64,000 nt of DNA from Trebonia sp964581815. GTDB lineage: Bacteria > Actinomycetota > Actinomycetes > Streptosporangiales > Streptosporangiaceae. The stretch covers positions 40,002 to 104,001 of the forward strand of contig CAZORE010000010.1 in assembly GCA_964581815.1 (NCBI GenBank), written 5' to 3'. The notes under the pieces are model-generated. The model worked only from the letters and a program-made list of their open reading frames with translations, did no database searches and was not told where the DNA came from. The position numbers and the translations under genes are program-made. Below are positions 33,778 through 43,270 of this stretch, piece after piece. Within the stretch, counting starts at the first letter, position 1. Each line of letters begins with the position of its first letter.

Positions 33778-35206
33778 CCGCGGCCTCGTTCAGCGGGGTC
33801 TTGCCAGCCAGTTCATAGACGAGGTACCACGCGTTGACGGTGCCGACGCCATCGACCAGGCTGTAGCCGGCCCGGGCCGTGAAGCCCCGGATCGTGTAGG
33901 TCTTCGCCGGATTCCCCTGGACGAAGGTCACGGTGTTGTTGCCCGAGGTGACCGGCACTATGCCGGGGGCCTTCGCGGCCGACAGCCGGTACAGCGTCGG
34001 GTTGATGACGCCGAGGGCGTGGCCGGCGACCTGGTCGGCGAGCGCCACGATGCCGGCGAACTCCGGCGTCGCCTCGCTCGTGCCGCAGGCCGGGTACCAG
34101 CCGGCTGGCGTGCCTTGCTGCGGGAAGCTCTGGTACGTGAACACCGGGCTGCTGCACGCGCCGTTCATCGAAACGTCGGGCACCCCGCGCGCGCTGCCCA
34201 CTACGGTCTCGACGCCGTCCTGGTAGGACGGGCGGGAGAAGAGCACCGAGAGGCCGCCCCCGGTGGCGGACGGGACCGTGCCGTCGCCGAGGTGCGCATC
34301 GTAGGTGTCGTTCCACGCCACCGAGGTGTACGTGCCGCCCTTGCCCGCCACTAGCTCGGTGCCGCCGACGCCGGTCACCAGCGGGTCGCTGTCCGGCCAG
34401 GACGCCACCCGGTGGGTGTAATAGGTGGACCCGTCGAGTTCCGCGTCCGCGGCGCCACTGTCACCGGAGGCGGCCAGGACCGTCGGGCCGTCCTTCTCTT
34501 TCGCCGCCTGCACGTACGCGCTGCGCAGGTGGTAGCGGTTGATTTGGCCGAGACCGGTGAACGTCTGCTCGGTGGCGCTGAAGCTCTGACTGATCACATC
34601 GCCGAGGTGGTGCCCGATCACGTAGTTCTCGGCCTCGATGATCTGCGGGAAGCCGGTCACGCCCTCGGTCTCCGACACGGGCGTCTCGACCAGCAGGATG
34701 CTGGCGCCGGGAGCGATGGCGTGCGCGTACTCCACGTCGAGCGTGGCCTCGCCACCCCAGCCGGTCATGTCGGAGTCGTCGGGGTTCCACTTCGGTATCT
34801 TCCCGGCCGGCGCGATGATCCTGAACGACGGCGGGGCGGGCAGCTTGAATTGCCGGTCGAAGACGGCGAGGTCCTTCATGATCGTCGGCGAGCCGAACGA
34901 ATCGACGATCACGATCGTCTCGCCCTTGCCAGTGACACCGTGCTGAAACAGCGGGCCGAGGTTGTACGCCGTCTCTACCTGCTCTGGCGTCAGGCAATGG
35001 TAGTAGCCGGCCTCCACGCAGTTCGCCTGCGACGGCGTCGACATGCCGCCCATCGGGTGGACCACGCCGGACTTGACGGCGATCGCCGACGGGCCGGCCG
35101 TGGCCGTCTTGGTCGCAGCGGATCCCGTCGGCGCCGCGGCAGCGATCACGCCAAGCGCGAGCGCAGTGGCACCCGCCGCCAGTCCAGTGACTTTCCTCTT
35201 GCGCAC
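33767..35206 (-). CDS. Secreted sedolisin-type (S53) serine-carboxyl peptidase
   Basis: This 479-residue secreted protein has signal peptide MRKRKVTGLAAGATALALGV and a sedolisin fold with catalytic Glu/Asp in GGEATLDVEYAHAIAPGA, an oxyanion Asp in LAASGDSGAAD and nucleophile Ser in ACGTSEATPEFAG. Sedolisins work in acid. The usual 150-200 residue prodomain is missing: only about 70 residues separate the signal peptide from the catalytic domain. GTG 35206 follows GGAGGACGC. It lies downstream of the PBP on the same strand. Confidence 0.85.
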   Translation of the reverse strand: MRKRKVTGLAAGATALALGVIAAAAPTGSAATKTATAGPSAIAVKSGVVHPMGGMSTPSQANCVEAGYYHCLTPEQVETAYNLGPLFQHGVTGKGETIVIVDSFGSPTIMKDLAVFDRQFKLPAPPSFRIIAPAGKIPKWNPDDSDMTGWGGEATLDVEYAHAIAPGASILLVETPVSETEGVTGFPQIIEAENYVIGHHLGDVISQSFSATEQTFTGLGQINRYHLRSAYVQAAKEKDGPTVLAASGDSGAADAELDGSTYYTHRVASWPDSDPLVTGVGGTELVAGKGGTYTSVAWNDTYDAHLGDGTVPSATGGGLSVLFSRPSYQDGVETVVGSARGVPDVSMNGACSSPVFTYQSFPQQGTPAGWYPACGTSEATPEFAGIVALADQVAGHALGVINPTLYRLSAAKAPGIVPVTSGNNTVTFVQGNPAKTYTIRGFTARAGYSLVDGVGTVNAWYLVYELAGKTPLNEAAVRR

Positions 35207-35319
35207 GCGTCCTCCAGGTCGGCTAACAAAATCCGCAGCTCGACGATAGACCAGCCACTCGTCGCAGCGGGTAGCAAATAACAAACGGCTCGTGGCCAGT
35301 AGGTCCCGGAACGCTGCGC

Positions 35320-37368
35320 TCAGTAGGCGTCGAAGAACGCCTTGACCTCCGGGCCGGCGACCTGGGCGCCGGAGCCGCCGTTGACCACCAGGGCCGCGAT
35401 CGCGACGTCCTTGTCCGGAGCGAAGGCGACCAGCCACGAGTTCGCCTTCTCCTGCCCCTGGACGTCGGCGGTGCCGGTCTTGGCGTAGACGTCGGGGCCG
35501 AAGCCGATGCTGTCGGCGGTGCCCTCGGTGACCACGTCCCGCATCATATCCTTCAGCTGCTGGTCCGTGCTCGCCGGCAGCGGCGAGGCGGACACCGTCG
35601 CGGTTCCGGGAACCAGAACGGGCTGACGGAACTGCCCGGAGTCGACGGTCGCGGCCACCGATGCCATCGCCAGCGGCGAGGCCGTGAGCTCCCCCTGGCC
35701 GAATGCCTCCTCCGCCAGCTCCGATCCCGAGGCGCCGGCGGGAGCGCTGAAGTAGCTGGCCGGCTCGCCAGGAAGGCCGATGTTCCACGGCTGGTCGAGC
35801 CCGTAGTATGTCTGCGCGGTCGACGCCAGCTGCCCGTTCAGCTGCGTCCACCACTGGGAGAACGCGTTGTTGCAGGACTGCGCGAAGTCGGTGGAGAACG
35901 GCGTGCCGGCCGGCTCGGACTCGCCGTTGTCGTTGTTGTACGTGACGCCCTGCACCGTGTACGTCGCCGGGCAGGTGACCGGGCTGTTCTCGGAAGCCAG
36001 CCCGTCGTTGATCAGCGCGGTGGCGGTGATGATCTTCATGGTGGAACCGGGTGGCACCACGGCGGTGAGGGCATAGTCGTTGAACTGGGCGTTGTTGGCG
36101 ATCGCGAGGATGTCGCCGGTGGAGGGCTGGAGCACCGCGATCGCGCTGTCGTCCGCGGCGCTGACGGCGTTGAGCGCGGCCCGTTCGGCCTGCGGGCTGA
36201 TCGTAGTGGCCAGCTGGCTGGCTTTCGGCAAGGTAACCGTGGCCTGGCTGCCGGGTACCGCCTGGCCGCCGGAGTCCTCGATCTGGACGGACAGCCCGGG
36301 CGTGCCTGCCTCGGTCGGGGCGTGCCCGGCCAGGAGGCTCGCGATGTGGGCGATGCCGGGGTCGCTGTAGGAGGACAGGGGGTTGCCCGCGCTGTCGGTG
36401 ACGGAGGTGCTCTGCGAAGGCACCAGAACGGTGGCCAGGTGCTGGCCGTCGCTGAGGTTAGGCGCGACCACGCTGGGATCCCACTCGACGAGCCAGCCCG
36501 TTCCGTCCGGCACCTGGTAAGCGGTCAGCGCTGACCGGTAGGACCAGGTGCCGGATTCGGCGCCGGGCGCCGCCGATCCCGCCACGGTGGCGCTGAGACT
36601 GAACGTGACCGCCTCGGCGGTGGTCGCCGTGCTGACCCCGGTCGCCTGCGCATCGCCAGCCGACCCGGACGCGGTCGCCGGGGTGCTGCTGACCACGGTT
36701 CCGGTCAAGTTCCGCAGGTACAGGTCCTGCGCGTAGGCGGTGAGCGCCGCCTGCGCGGCGGCGGGGTCATCGGTCAAGCCCGCGGCCTGGCCGATGGCGC
36801 CACTCGACCACGCCTGCAGGAAGGCGGTCGTGACCTGCTCCGCGTCCCCGGAAGGAGACTGCGCGGTGGCCTGGAAGCCCGCGGTGTTGTGCGTGGGGGG
36901 CGCGGTGGAGTGGACGCCCGCGGTGTCCTGCGTGCGGGACACCGCGGGCTGCGCGCCCGCGGTGTCCTGGCTGCGGGGCCAGGCGGTCACGGCGAACGCG
37001 CCCGCCGCGATGGCAACAACGGCGACTGATGCCAAGACGATCGCGACGCCGCCCGCCCGCCGGCGTCCGGGCGGCTCAACGTACGGCGCCATTCCCGGCA
37101 GGAAGTGGGTACCGCCCGGCTCGGGCTCGGTCCCCCGCGGTTCGTCATACGGGCCGCGCTGGCCCGCGTTCCCCGAGGCGCGCGGCTGCTCCAGCGGTGG
37201 CTCATCGTAGGATTCAGTGCCCTGGTCCCGGACCAGCCTCGTCGGCTTGCCACCGGAAAACCAGCGATCCTCGTGTCTTTCGTAGGGATCGGGATACCAG
37301 CCCTGGACCCACATGCCCCGACAATATCCGCACCCCGTGAACCGGGGATAGATAACAGTGGTGAACAT
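35320..37368 (-). CDS. Penicillin-binding transpeptidase with NTF2-like N-domain
   Basis: This 682-residue protein has an N-terminal cytoplasmic DUF2510-like patch (WVQGWYPDPYERHEDRWFSGG), one TM helix near 105-125 (VAIVLASVAVVAIAAGAFAV), and a Thr/Ala-rich stretch with three imperfect copies of an xTAGxQ unit. A MecA/NTF2-like domain and a transpeptidase domain follow, with active-site Ser in PGSTMKI, SCNNA and KTGTA. All three penicillin-binding motifs are intact. It cross-links peptidoglycan outside the membrane. ATG 37368 is chosen for GAGGAGAG six bases upstream; ATG 37314 is an alternative. Confidence 0.87.
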   Translation of the reverse strand: MFTTVIYPRFTGCGYCRGMWVQGWYPDPYERHEDRWFSGGKPTRLVRDQGTESYDEPPLEQPRASGNAGQRGPYDEPRGTEPEPGGTHFLPGMAPYVEPPGRRRAGGVAIVLASVAVVAIAAGAFAVTAWPRSQDTAGAQPAVSRTQDTAGVHSTAPPTHNTAGFQATAQSPSGDAEQVTTAFLQAWSSGAIGQAAGLTDDPAAAQAALTAYAQDLYLRNLTGTVVSSTPATASGSAGDAQATGVSTATTAEAVTFSLSATVAGSAAPGAESGTWSYRSALTAYQVPDGTGWLVEWDPSVVAPNLSDGQHLATVLVPSQSTSVTDSAGNPLSSYSDPGIAHIASLLAGHAPTEAGTPGLSVQIEDSGGQAVPGSQATVTLPKASQLATTISPQAERAALNAVSAADDSAIAVLQPSTGDILAIANNAQFNDYALTAVVPPGSTMKIITATALINDGLASENSPVTCPATYTVQGVTYNNDNGESEPAGTPFSTDFAQSCNNAFSQWWTQLNGQLASTAQTYYGLDQPWNIGLPGEPASYFSAPAGASGSELAEEAFGQGELTASPLAMASVAATVDSGQFRQPVLVPGTATVSASPLPASTDQQLKDMMRDVVTEGTADSIGFGPDVYAKTGTADVQGQEKANSWLVAFAPDKDVAIAALVVNGGSGAQVAGPEVKAFFDAY

Positions 37369-37478
37369 ACGGCTCTCCTCGTATTTGTGAGGAGGCTGAG
37401 AAAAGGATCTTTGCGCTGAAGCTGCCATTGACCGGGTTGATTGTGATCTTCGCATCCGTGAAATCAAGCCGGCGGCCG

Positions 37479-37523
37479 GTAATTGGAAACATGCCTTCAA
37501 CAATCGCGGCCTCTTCCAATTAC
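37479..37523. promoter_or_regulatory. 10-bp inverted repeat in the divergent PBP/synthetase promoter region
   Basis: GTAATTGGAA (37479-37488) and TTCCAATTAC (37514-37523) are perfect inverted copies 25 bp apart in the 37369-37642 gap. This is a possible operator or leader-RNA stem. The rest of the gap shows nothing else I can support. Confidence 0.4.
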
Positions 37524-37642
37524 TTGTTGATTTCTCCGTCTCACCAGTCTCGTTAGCAACAGGGACGTGCTTGCGTCCCAATCCCTTTCGCGTGCGTGTC
37601 CGTATAGAAGGTTGTCAGAAGTTATGGGTATTCGCAGGACGA

Positions 37643-40600
37643 ATGCGGGGGCTTATGCGTACGGGCGTTGGGGGCGACGTCAACGGCAAGGAAGAACATC
37701 GGCCAGGGTCCCGTTGTCGGCTAGACGATCGCCTGCTGACCTGCGACGGCTACGACGACTCGATCAGATGGCGGCCGGTTGAGCGACTTGAAGACCTGTT
37801 CGAGGAGCGCTGCGACTGGCTGCGCCGCCAGGGGCAGGCCGGCCATCTCGCGGTGGACGACCCGGGCGGCTCGCTGACCTATCCAGAGCTGGACGCGCGG
37901 GCGAACCAGCTGGCGCGCTTCCTTATCCGCCAAGGCGTCCGGCCTGGTGACCGAATCGGCCTGCTGTCCGACGTGGCCGTAGACGGCTACGTCGGCATGC
38001 TGGCGGTGCTCAAGGCACACGCCGCCTTCGTTCCGCTGGACGCCAGCTTCCCCGCGGACCGGGTGGCCTACATCGCCGACGACGCCCGGGTCCGGCTGAT
38101 CCTGACCCGCGCGCACCTCGCAACCAGGCTCGGGCCGCTGGCCAGCCAGGTCCAGCTGGTGTGCGTCGACGAGGCCGAGGGCCTGATCGGCGCCGAACCC
38201 GGTGACCCGCTCACGCCGGATGAGGTGCGGGCGCCGCACGACGAGCTTGCCTACATCATCTACACGTCCGGCTCGACCGGCAGGCCCAAGGGCGTGGCGG
38301 TCGGTCACCCGAGCATCTGCAACTTCGTCCGGGTAGCCGCGGAAGCCTACGGGATCACCTCGGGCGACCGGGTGTACCAGGGGATGACGATCGCGTTCGA
38401 CTTCTCCGTCGAGGAGATCTGGGTCCCGTGGATGTGCTGCGCCACGCTCGTCCCCAAGCCGGCCGGCGGCAACCTGCTCGGCCTTGACCTCGGCGCGTTC
38501 CTCAGGGAGCGCCGGGTGACCGCGCTGTGCTGCGTGCCCACGCTGCTCGCCACGCTGGAAGAGGACCTGCCTGAGCTGCGCTTCCTGCTGGTGTCCGGTG
38601 AGTCGTGCCCGCACGACCTGATCGCCCGCTGGCACCGGCCCGGCCGCCGTTTCCTCAATGTCTACGGCCCGACCGAAGCCACCGTGACCGCGACCTGGAC
38701 CGTCGTGCACCCAGACCGGCCGGTGACAATCGGGGTCCCGCTGCCGACCTATTCGGTCATGATCCTCGACCCAGAGAAAGACGTCGCGCTGGCCCCGGGG
38801 ACCATGGGCGAGATCGGCATCGCGGGCATCGGGCTTGCTCACGGTTACGTCAACCGGCCCGACCTCACCGAGCGCGCGTTCCGGCCGGACTTCCTCGGCA
38901 TCCCCGGCAATCCGTCGGGAAGGATCTACCGCACCGGCGACCTTGGCCTGATCAACGACCAGGGCGAGATCGAGCACCACGGCCGCATCGACACGCAGGT
39001 CAAGATCCGCGGGTACCGCATCGAGCTGACCGAGATCGAATCGGTCCTGCTGGGCGTCCCCGGTATCGCGCAGGCGGTGGTCGGCACCTGCCGGCCCCAT
39101 CCCGATGTCGTGGAACTGGTCGCCTACTACAGCCCGCAGCAGAACTTGCCCCCGGTCGACCCTGGACAGGTTTACGAGACCCTGCGTGAGCTGTTGCCCG
39201 CGTACATGGTGCCGGCCTACCTGGAGAAGCTGCAGGCCATCCCGGTGATGCCAAGCGGCAAAGCGGACAGAAAACGCCTTCCCCCGCCAACCGGTCCGCG
39301 CCTGCAGGCCACCGGTGGCGTTCTCGTGGCTCCGGGCAGCGATACAGAACGCGCGCTCGCGGCTGTCCTTGCCAACGTGCTTGAAGTCGACGAGGTGTCC
39401 GTAGACAGCCACTTCTTCGACGAGCTCGGCGCCAACTCGATGCTGATGGCCCGGTACAACGCGGCGCTCCGCGAGCACACCGCCCTGCCTTCTGTGTCGA
39501 TGAAGGACATCTACCTGCACCCGACCGTGTGCAAGCTGGCGGCATTGCTCGAGCCGGCGATGCCGTCGCCGCCGTCCGGCGCGGCCCAGCCTCCGGTGGC
39601 ACAGCCACCGCCCGTCCTGTCGTCCACCCCGTACCAGCCGGCTCCGCCGCTGGCCGGCCAGCCGTCGGGAACCCCGCATTACTTCCTGTGCGGTGCGCTT
39701 CAGCTGCTGACGGCGGCCGCGGGCATCGCGGGCGGCGCGCTGCTGCTTAATGCCGGCTTCGCCTGGACCCTCGGGGCGCGCGGCCCCCTTGACGTCTATC
39801 TGCGGCTCGTGGCGTTCGGCAGCAGCACCTTGCTCGGCCTCGGCGTGCTCCCGATCGGGATCAAGTGGCTGCTCATCGGCCGGTGGAAGCCAGCGAGCAT
39901 CCGGGCCTGGAGCCTCGGCTACTTCCGGTTCTGGCTGGTCAAGACCGTGGTCGTGGCCAATCCGATGGCCCACCTGTTCATCGGGACGCCGCTGTACACG
40001 CTGTACCTGCGCGCACTCGGCGCCAGGATCGGCCGCCGGGCCACCATCCTCACGCAGCACATCCCGGTCTGTACCGACCTGCTGTTCATCGGCGCGGACA
40101 GCCTCATCACCAAGGACACGTACATCAGCTGCTACCGCGCCAGGGCGGGGCTGATCGAGACTGGTTACGCTTCCGTCGGCGCGAGCGCGTTCATCGGCGA
40201 GCACTCGGTCCTGGACATCAAAACCGCGGTCGGCGAGCGGGCGCAGCTCGGGCACGCGTCCGCCCTGCTCACCGGCCAGATGGTCCCGCCGGGGGAGATC
40301 TGGCACGGATCCCCCGCCGAACGCGCCCCGGACGGCACCGTCTACCAGGTCGTGCCACCCGCCCGCTGCGGCGCGCTGCGCCGGGCCTGGTCCTGCGTCC
40401 CCCGGTTGCTGCTGCTGCTGGCCGTGGCCGGGCCCCTGGAGGCCGGGGTCGCGAGCCTGCTGGTAACGCACTCCCGCGCGCTGCTCTCCCTGCTCGGCAG
40501 CCCGAGGGTGACGAGCTGGCCGTACTACCGGGAGGCGCTGACGGGCGGCGCGGCCGTGGTCTTCGGCCTGACGCTGGCCGGCCTGCTCATCGTCGGCCCG

Positions 40601-41860
40601 GCCGGGCGGCTGCTCAGCCGCCTCCTGCGGCCGGGGCGCGTCTACCCCCTGTACGGTCTGCGGCACGGCGTGCTGCGCGCCGTCACCCGGATGAGCAACG
40701 TCAAGTTCTTCAATGCGCTGCTTGGCGACAGCTCGGCCATCGCGGGATACCTGAGCTACCTCGGCTACCGGCTCAGGCCCGTGCACCAGACGGGCTCGAA
40801 CTTCGGCATGGAGGTCAAGCACGACGTGCCGACGCTCAACACCGTCGGCACCGGGACGCTGGTCTCCGACGGGCTGTCCATGATCAACGCGGAGTTCTCC
40901 GCCAGCTCGTTCCGCGTCGCGCCCGTCGTCATCGGGAGGAACAACTTCCTTGGCAACGGCATCGCCTACCCGCCAGGCGGCCGGACCGGCGACAACTGCC
41001 TGCTCGGCACCAAGGTCATGATCCCGGTCTCCGGGCCGGTCCGGGAGGGAGTCGGCCTGCTCGGCTCGCCCTGCTTCGAGATCCCCCGCTCGGTCAGCCG
41101 CGACCGGCAGCTCGGCGGGCTCAGCGGGACCCCCGTCCAGCGGACGCTGCTGCGGGCCAAGAACCGGCACAACGCCGCCACGATGATGCTGTTCCTGCTC
41201 GTGCGCTGGCTGTATCTCAGCGGGGTCCTCCTCATCGCGATGCTGCCGCTGGACGGCGGCTCCACCCTGGCAGGCACGCTTGGCAGCGCAGGCACGGTGG
41301 TGGCCGAACTGGTCTTCACCACTGGTTACTTCGTGCTTGTCGACCGGGCGGTCACCGGGTTCCGCGCGCTGCGGCCGAAGTCCTGTTCCATCTACCAGCC
41401 GGCTTTCTGGCGGCACGAGCGGTTCTGGAAGGTTCCGTCGATCGCCTACCTCCCGATGTTCAACGGCACTCCGTTCAAGGGCGTCATCTGGCGACTGCTT
41501 GGCGTGCGGATCGGCCGCCGGGTCTTCGACGACGGCTGCTCGATCATCGAGCGGAGCCTGGTCAGCGTGGGCAGCTACGCCACGCTCGCCGCCGGGAGCA
41601 TCATCCAGTGCCATTCCCTCGAGGACGGCGCCTTCAAGTCCGACTACACCGTCATCGGGACCGGATGCAGCATCGGGAGCGTCGCCTTCGTCCATTACGG
41701 GGTCACGATGCGCGAAGGCTCCGCGCTCGACGCGGACTCTTTCCTGATGAAGGGCGAGGACGTGCCGCCAGAAGCGTTCTGGGGCGGCAACCCCGCCCTC
41801 GAGCGCGGGCTGCGCGCCGTGCCGCAGCGTGCCCCCCAGGCCATCACCGCTGCCAAATAA
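37643..41860 (+). CDS. Pls/PosA-type membrane nonribosomal peptide synthetase
   Basis: This protein has about 1400 residues. An adenylation domain (about 35-560) carries YTSGSTGRPKGV, YGPTEAT, YRTGDLG, KIRGYRIELTEIE and the catalytic Lys in PSGKADRKRLP. A carrier domain (about 585-650) follows with Ser in LGANSML. The C-terminal region of about 700 residues has about six TM helices alternating with left-handed beta-helix (hexapeptide) modules such as IGRRATIL and GEHSVLDIKTAVGERAQLG. There is no condensation or thioesterase domain. This is the architecture of epsilon-poly-lysine synthetase, which polymerises one amino acid iteratively. Start uncertain: ATG 37643 or 37655. The EctB-like gene follows 33 bp downstream, suggesting diaminobutyrate as monomer. 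Confidence 0.83.
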   Translation: MRGLMRTGVGGDVNGKEEHRPGSRCRLDDRLLTCDGYDDSIRWRPVERLEDLFEERCDWLRRQGQAGHLAVDDPGGSLTYPELDARANQLARFLIRQGVRPGDRIGLLSDVAVDGYVGMLAVLKAHAAFVPLDASFPADRVAYIADDARVRLILTRAHLATRLGPLASQVQLVCVDEAEGLIGAEPGDPLTPDEVRAPHDELAYIIYTSGSTGRPKGVAVGHPSICNFVRVAAEAYGITSGDRVYQGMTIAFDFSVEEIWVPWMCCATLVPKPAGGNLLGLDLGAFLRERRVTALCCVPTLLATLEEDLPELRFLLVSGESCPHDLIARWHRPGRRFLNVYGPTEATVTATWTVVHPDRPVTIGVPLPTYSVMILDPEKDVALAPGTMGEIGIAGIGLAHGYVNRPDLTERAFRPDFLGIPGNPSGRIYRTGDLGLINDQGEIEHHGRIDTQVKIRGYRIELTEIESVLLGVPGIAQAVVGTCRPHPDVVELVAYYSPQQNLPPVDPGQVYETLRELLPAYMVPAYLEKLQAIPVMPSGKADRKRLPPPTGPRLQATGGVLVAPGSDTERALAAVLANVLEVDEVSVDSHFFDELGANSMLMARYNAALREHTALPSVSMKDIYLHPTVCKLAALLEPAMPSPPSGAAQPPVAQPPPVLSSTPYQPAPPLAGQPSGTPHYFLCGALQLLTAAAGIAGGALLLNAGFAWTLGARGPLDVYLRLVAFGSSTLLGLGVLPIGIKWLLIGRWKPASIRAWSLGYFRFWLVKTVVVANPMAHLFIGTPLYTLYLRALGARIGRRATILTQHIPVCTDLLFIGADSLITKDTYISCYRARAGLIETGYASVGASAFIGEHSVLDIKTAVGERAQLGHASALLTGQMVPPGEIWHGSPAERAPDGTVYQVVPPARCGALRRAWSCVPRLLLLLAVAGPLEAGVASLLVTHSRALLSLLGSPRVTSWPYYREALTGGAAVVFGLTLAGLLIVGPAGRLLSRLLRPGRVYPLYGLRHGVLRAVTRMSNVKFFNALLGDSSAIAGYLSYLGYRLRPVHQTGSNFGMEVKHDVPTLNTVGTGTLVSDGLSMINAEFSASSFRVAPVVIGRNNFLGNGIAYPPGGRTGDNCLLGTKVMIPVSGPVREGVGLLGSPCFEIPRSVSRDRQLGGLSGTPVQRTLLRAKNRHNAATMMLFLLVRWLYLSGVLLIAMLPLDGGSTLAGTLGSAGTVVAELVFTTGYFVLVDRAVTGFRALRPKSCSIYQPAFWRHERFWKVPSIAYLPMFNGTPFKGVIWRLLGVRIGRRVFDDGCSIIERSLVSVGSYATLAAGSIIQCHSLEDGAFKSDYTVIGTGCSIGSVAFVHYGVTMREGSALDADSFLMKGEDVPPEAFWGGNPALERGLRAVPQRAPQAITAAK

Positions 41861-41893
41861 GGCGCCGCCACCCACGAACAGGAGCATCACCCG

Positions 41894-43147
41894 ATGGACA
41901 TCTTCGAAGCACGCGAATCCGCCGTCCGCAGCTACTGCCGCATCTGGCCAACGGTGTTCGGCCGGGCCGCGGGCAGCCGGCTGTACGACGAGCACGGACG
42001 AGGTTACCTGGACTTCTTCTCCGGGGCCGGCGCGCTCAATTACGGGCACAACAACCCGGTGCTCAAGGACCCCCTGTTGAGGTACCTGGCCGACGACGGC
42101 GTGATCCACTCACTCGACATGCACACGGTCGCCAAGCGTGAATTCCTGACGGTCTTCGATGAGCTGATCCTGCGTCCCCGGCAGCTGGACTACCGGGTGC
42201 AGTTCCCCGGCCCCGGCGGCGCGAACGCCGTTGAGGCGGCGCTGAAACTGGCCCGCAAGGCGACGGGCCGCACGGAGATCATCACGTTTACCAACTCCTT
42301 CCACGGCATGACACTCGGGGCGCTGGCGGTCACCGGCAACGCCTTTCACCGCGCGGGGGCGGGAATCCCGCTGAGCCATGCGACCCCGGTTCCGTTCGGT
42401 GAGTCCCTGGATTGCGACGACCGGATACCAGATTTCCGGTGGCTCGAGCGCCTGCTCGTGGACAGGGGCAGCGGCCTGGACGCCCCGGCGGCGGCGATCG
42501 TGGAGACCGTGCAGGGCGAGGGCGGTATCAACGTCGCGAGCGCGGAGTGGCTGCGTCGCCTGTCCAGCCTGTGCCGTGAGCATGGCATCCTGCTCATCGT
42601 TGATGACGTCCAGATGGGCTGCGGCAGGACGGGCCCGTTCTTCAGCTTCGAGCCCGCGGGGATCACCCCGGACATCGTGTGCCTCTCGAAGTCCATCAGC
42701 GGGTACGGGCTGCCGCTTGCGCTAACGCTGATCCGGCCCGACCTGGACATCTGGGCACCGGGCGAGCACAACGGCACGTTCCGCGGCATCAACCCCGCGC
42801 TGGTGACCGGCACCGCCGCGCTGCGCGCCTACTGGGGCGACGACACCCTGGAGCGCGGCACGCATCTCAAGGGCAAGCGGATCATGGCCGCCCTAACCGC
42901 GACCGCCGGCTCTGTCCCTGGCCCCCCGATCCTGGTGCGCGGCCGCGGCATGGCCTGCGGCCTGGCGTTCGCCGATGGCGACCTGGCAAGCAAGGTGTCC
43001 GCCGCCGCCTTCGAGGCCGGCCTGCTCGCGGAGACCGCGGGCTCGCGCGGCCAGGTGGTCAAGCTACTGCCGCCGTTGACCATCACCGACGCGGAACTGG
43101 ACGAGGGCCTGGCACTCCTGGACGAAGCCGTCCGCGCGGTCTGCTGA
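41894..43147 (+). CDS. Diaminobutyrate-2-oxoglutarate aminotransferase-like (EctB family)
   Basis: This 417-residue class III aminotransferase has FFSGAGALNYGHNNPVLK, FPGPGGANAVEAALKLARK, TNSFHGMTLGALAVTG, VETVQGEGGIN, IVDDVQMGCGRTG and the PLP Lys266 in LSKSISGYGLPLA. These match EctB, which makes L-2,4-diaminobutyrate from aspartate semialdehyde. There is no ectA or ectC nearby, so the product is probably not ectoine but the monomer for the upstream synthetase. ATG 41894 follows ACAGGAGC. Confidence 0.85.
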   Translation: MDIFEARESAVRSYCRIWPTVFGRAAGSRLYDEHGRGYLDFFSGAGALNYGHNNPVLKDPLLRYLADDGVIHSLDMHTVAKREFLTVFDELILRPRQLDYRVQFPGPGGANAVEAALKLARKATGRTEIITFTNSFHGMTLGALAVTGNAFHRAGAGIPLSHATPVPFGESLDCDDRIPDFRWLERLLVDRGSGLDAPAAAIVETVQGEGGINVASAEWLRRLSSLCREHGILLIVDDVQMGCGRTGPFFSFEPAGITPDIVCLSKSISGYGLPLALTLIRPDLDIWAPGEHNGTFRGINPALVTGTAALRAYWGDDTLERGTHLKGKRIMAALTATAGSVPGPPILVRGRGMACGLAFADGDLASKVSAAAFEAGLLAETAGSRGQVVKLLPPLTITDAELDEGLALLDEAVRAVC

Positions 43148-43270
43148 CCCGCGGAAGAAAGCTCGGACATACTCAGTTTTCTGGCGCCAGGGCGACCAGG
43201 GATCTCACGTTTGGCGCGCCCGGAGCGTTTGCCTGGTGAGAGGGGCTGACTATGACCAAGGACAGGCTGC

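Noticed and set aside
36875..36985. Tandem repeat in the PBP as a CRISPR or satellite
   Set aside because: It is in-frame coding for three imperfect xTAGxQ peptide units, not spacer-repeat DNA.
37369..37519. Small minus-strand gene in the PBP/synthetase gap
   Set aside because: The frame (about 100 aa from TTG 37519) overlaps the PBP start, lacks a ribosome site and shows no domain; the segment is better read as regulatory DNA.
37721..42109. Very long minus-strand open frame opposite the peptide synthetase
   Set aside because: It is a high-GC antisense shadow with low-complexity Arg/Gly/Asp/Gln composition; the plus strand carries all the motifs.
41894..43147. Ectoine biosynthesis cluster
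   Set aside because: Only an EctB-like gene is present; no EctA acetyltransferase or EctC synthase is in the neighbourhood.
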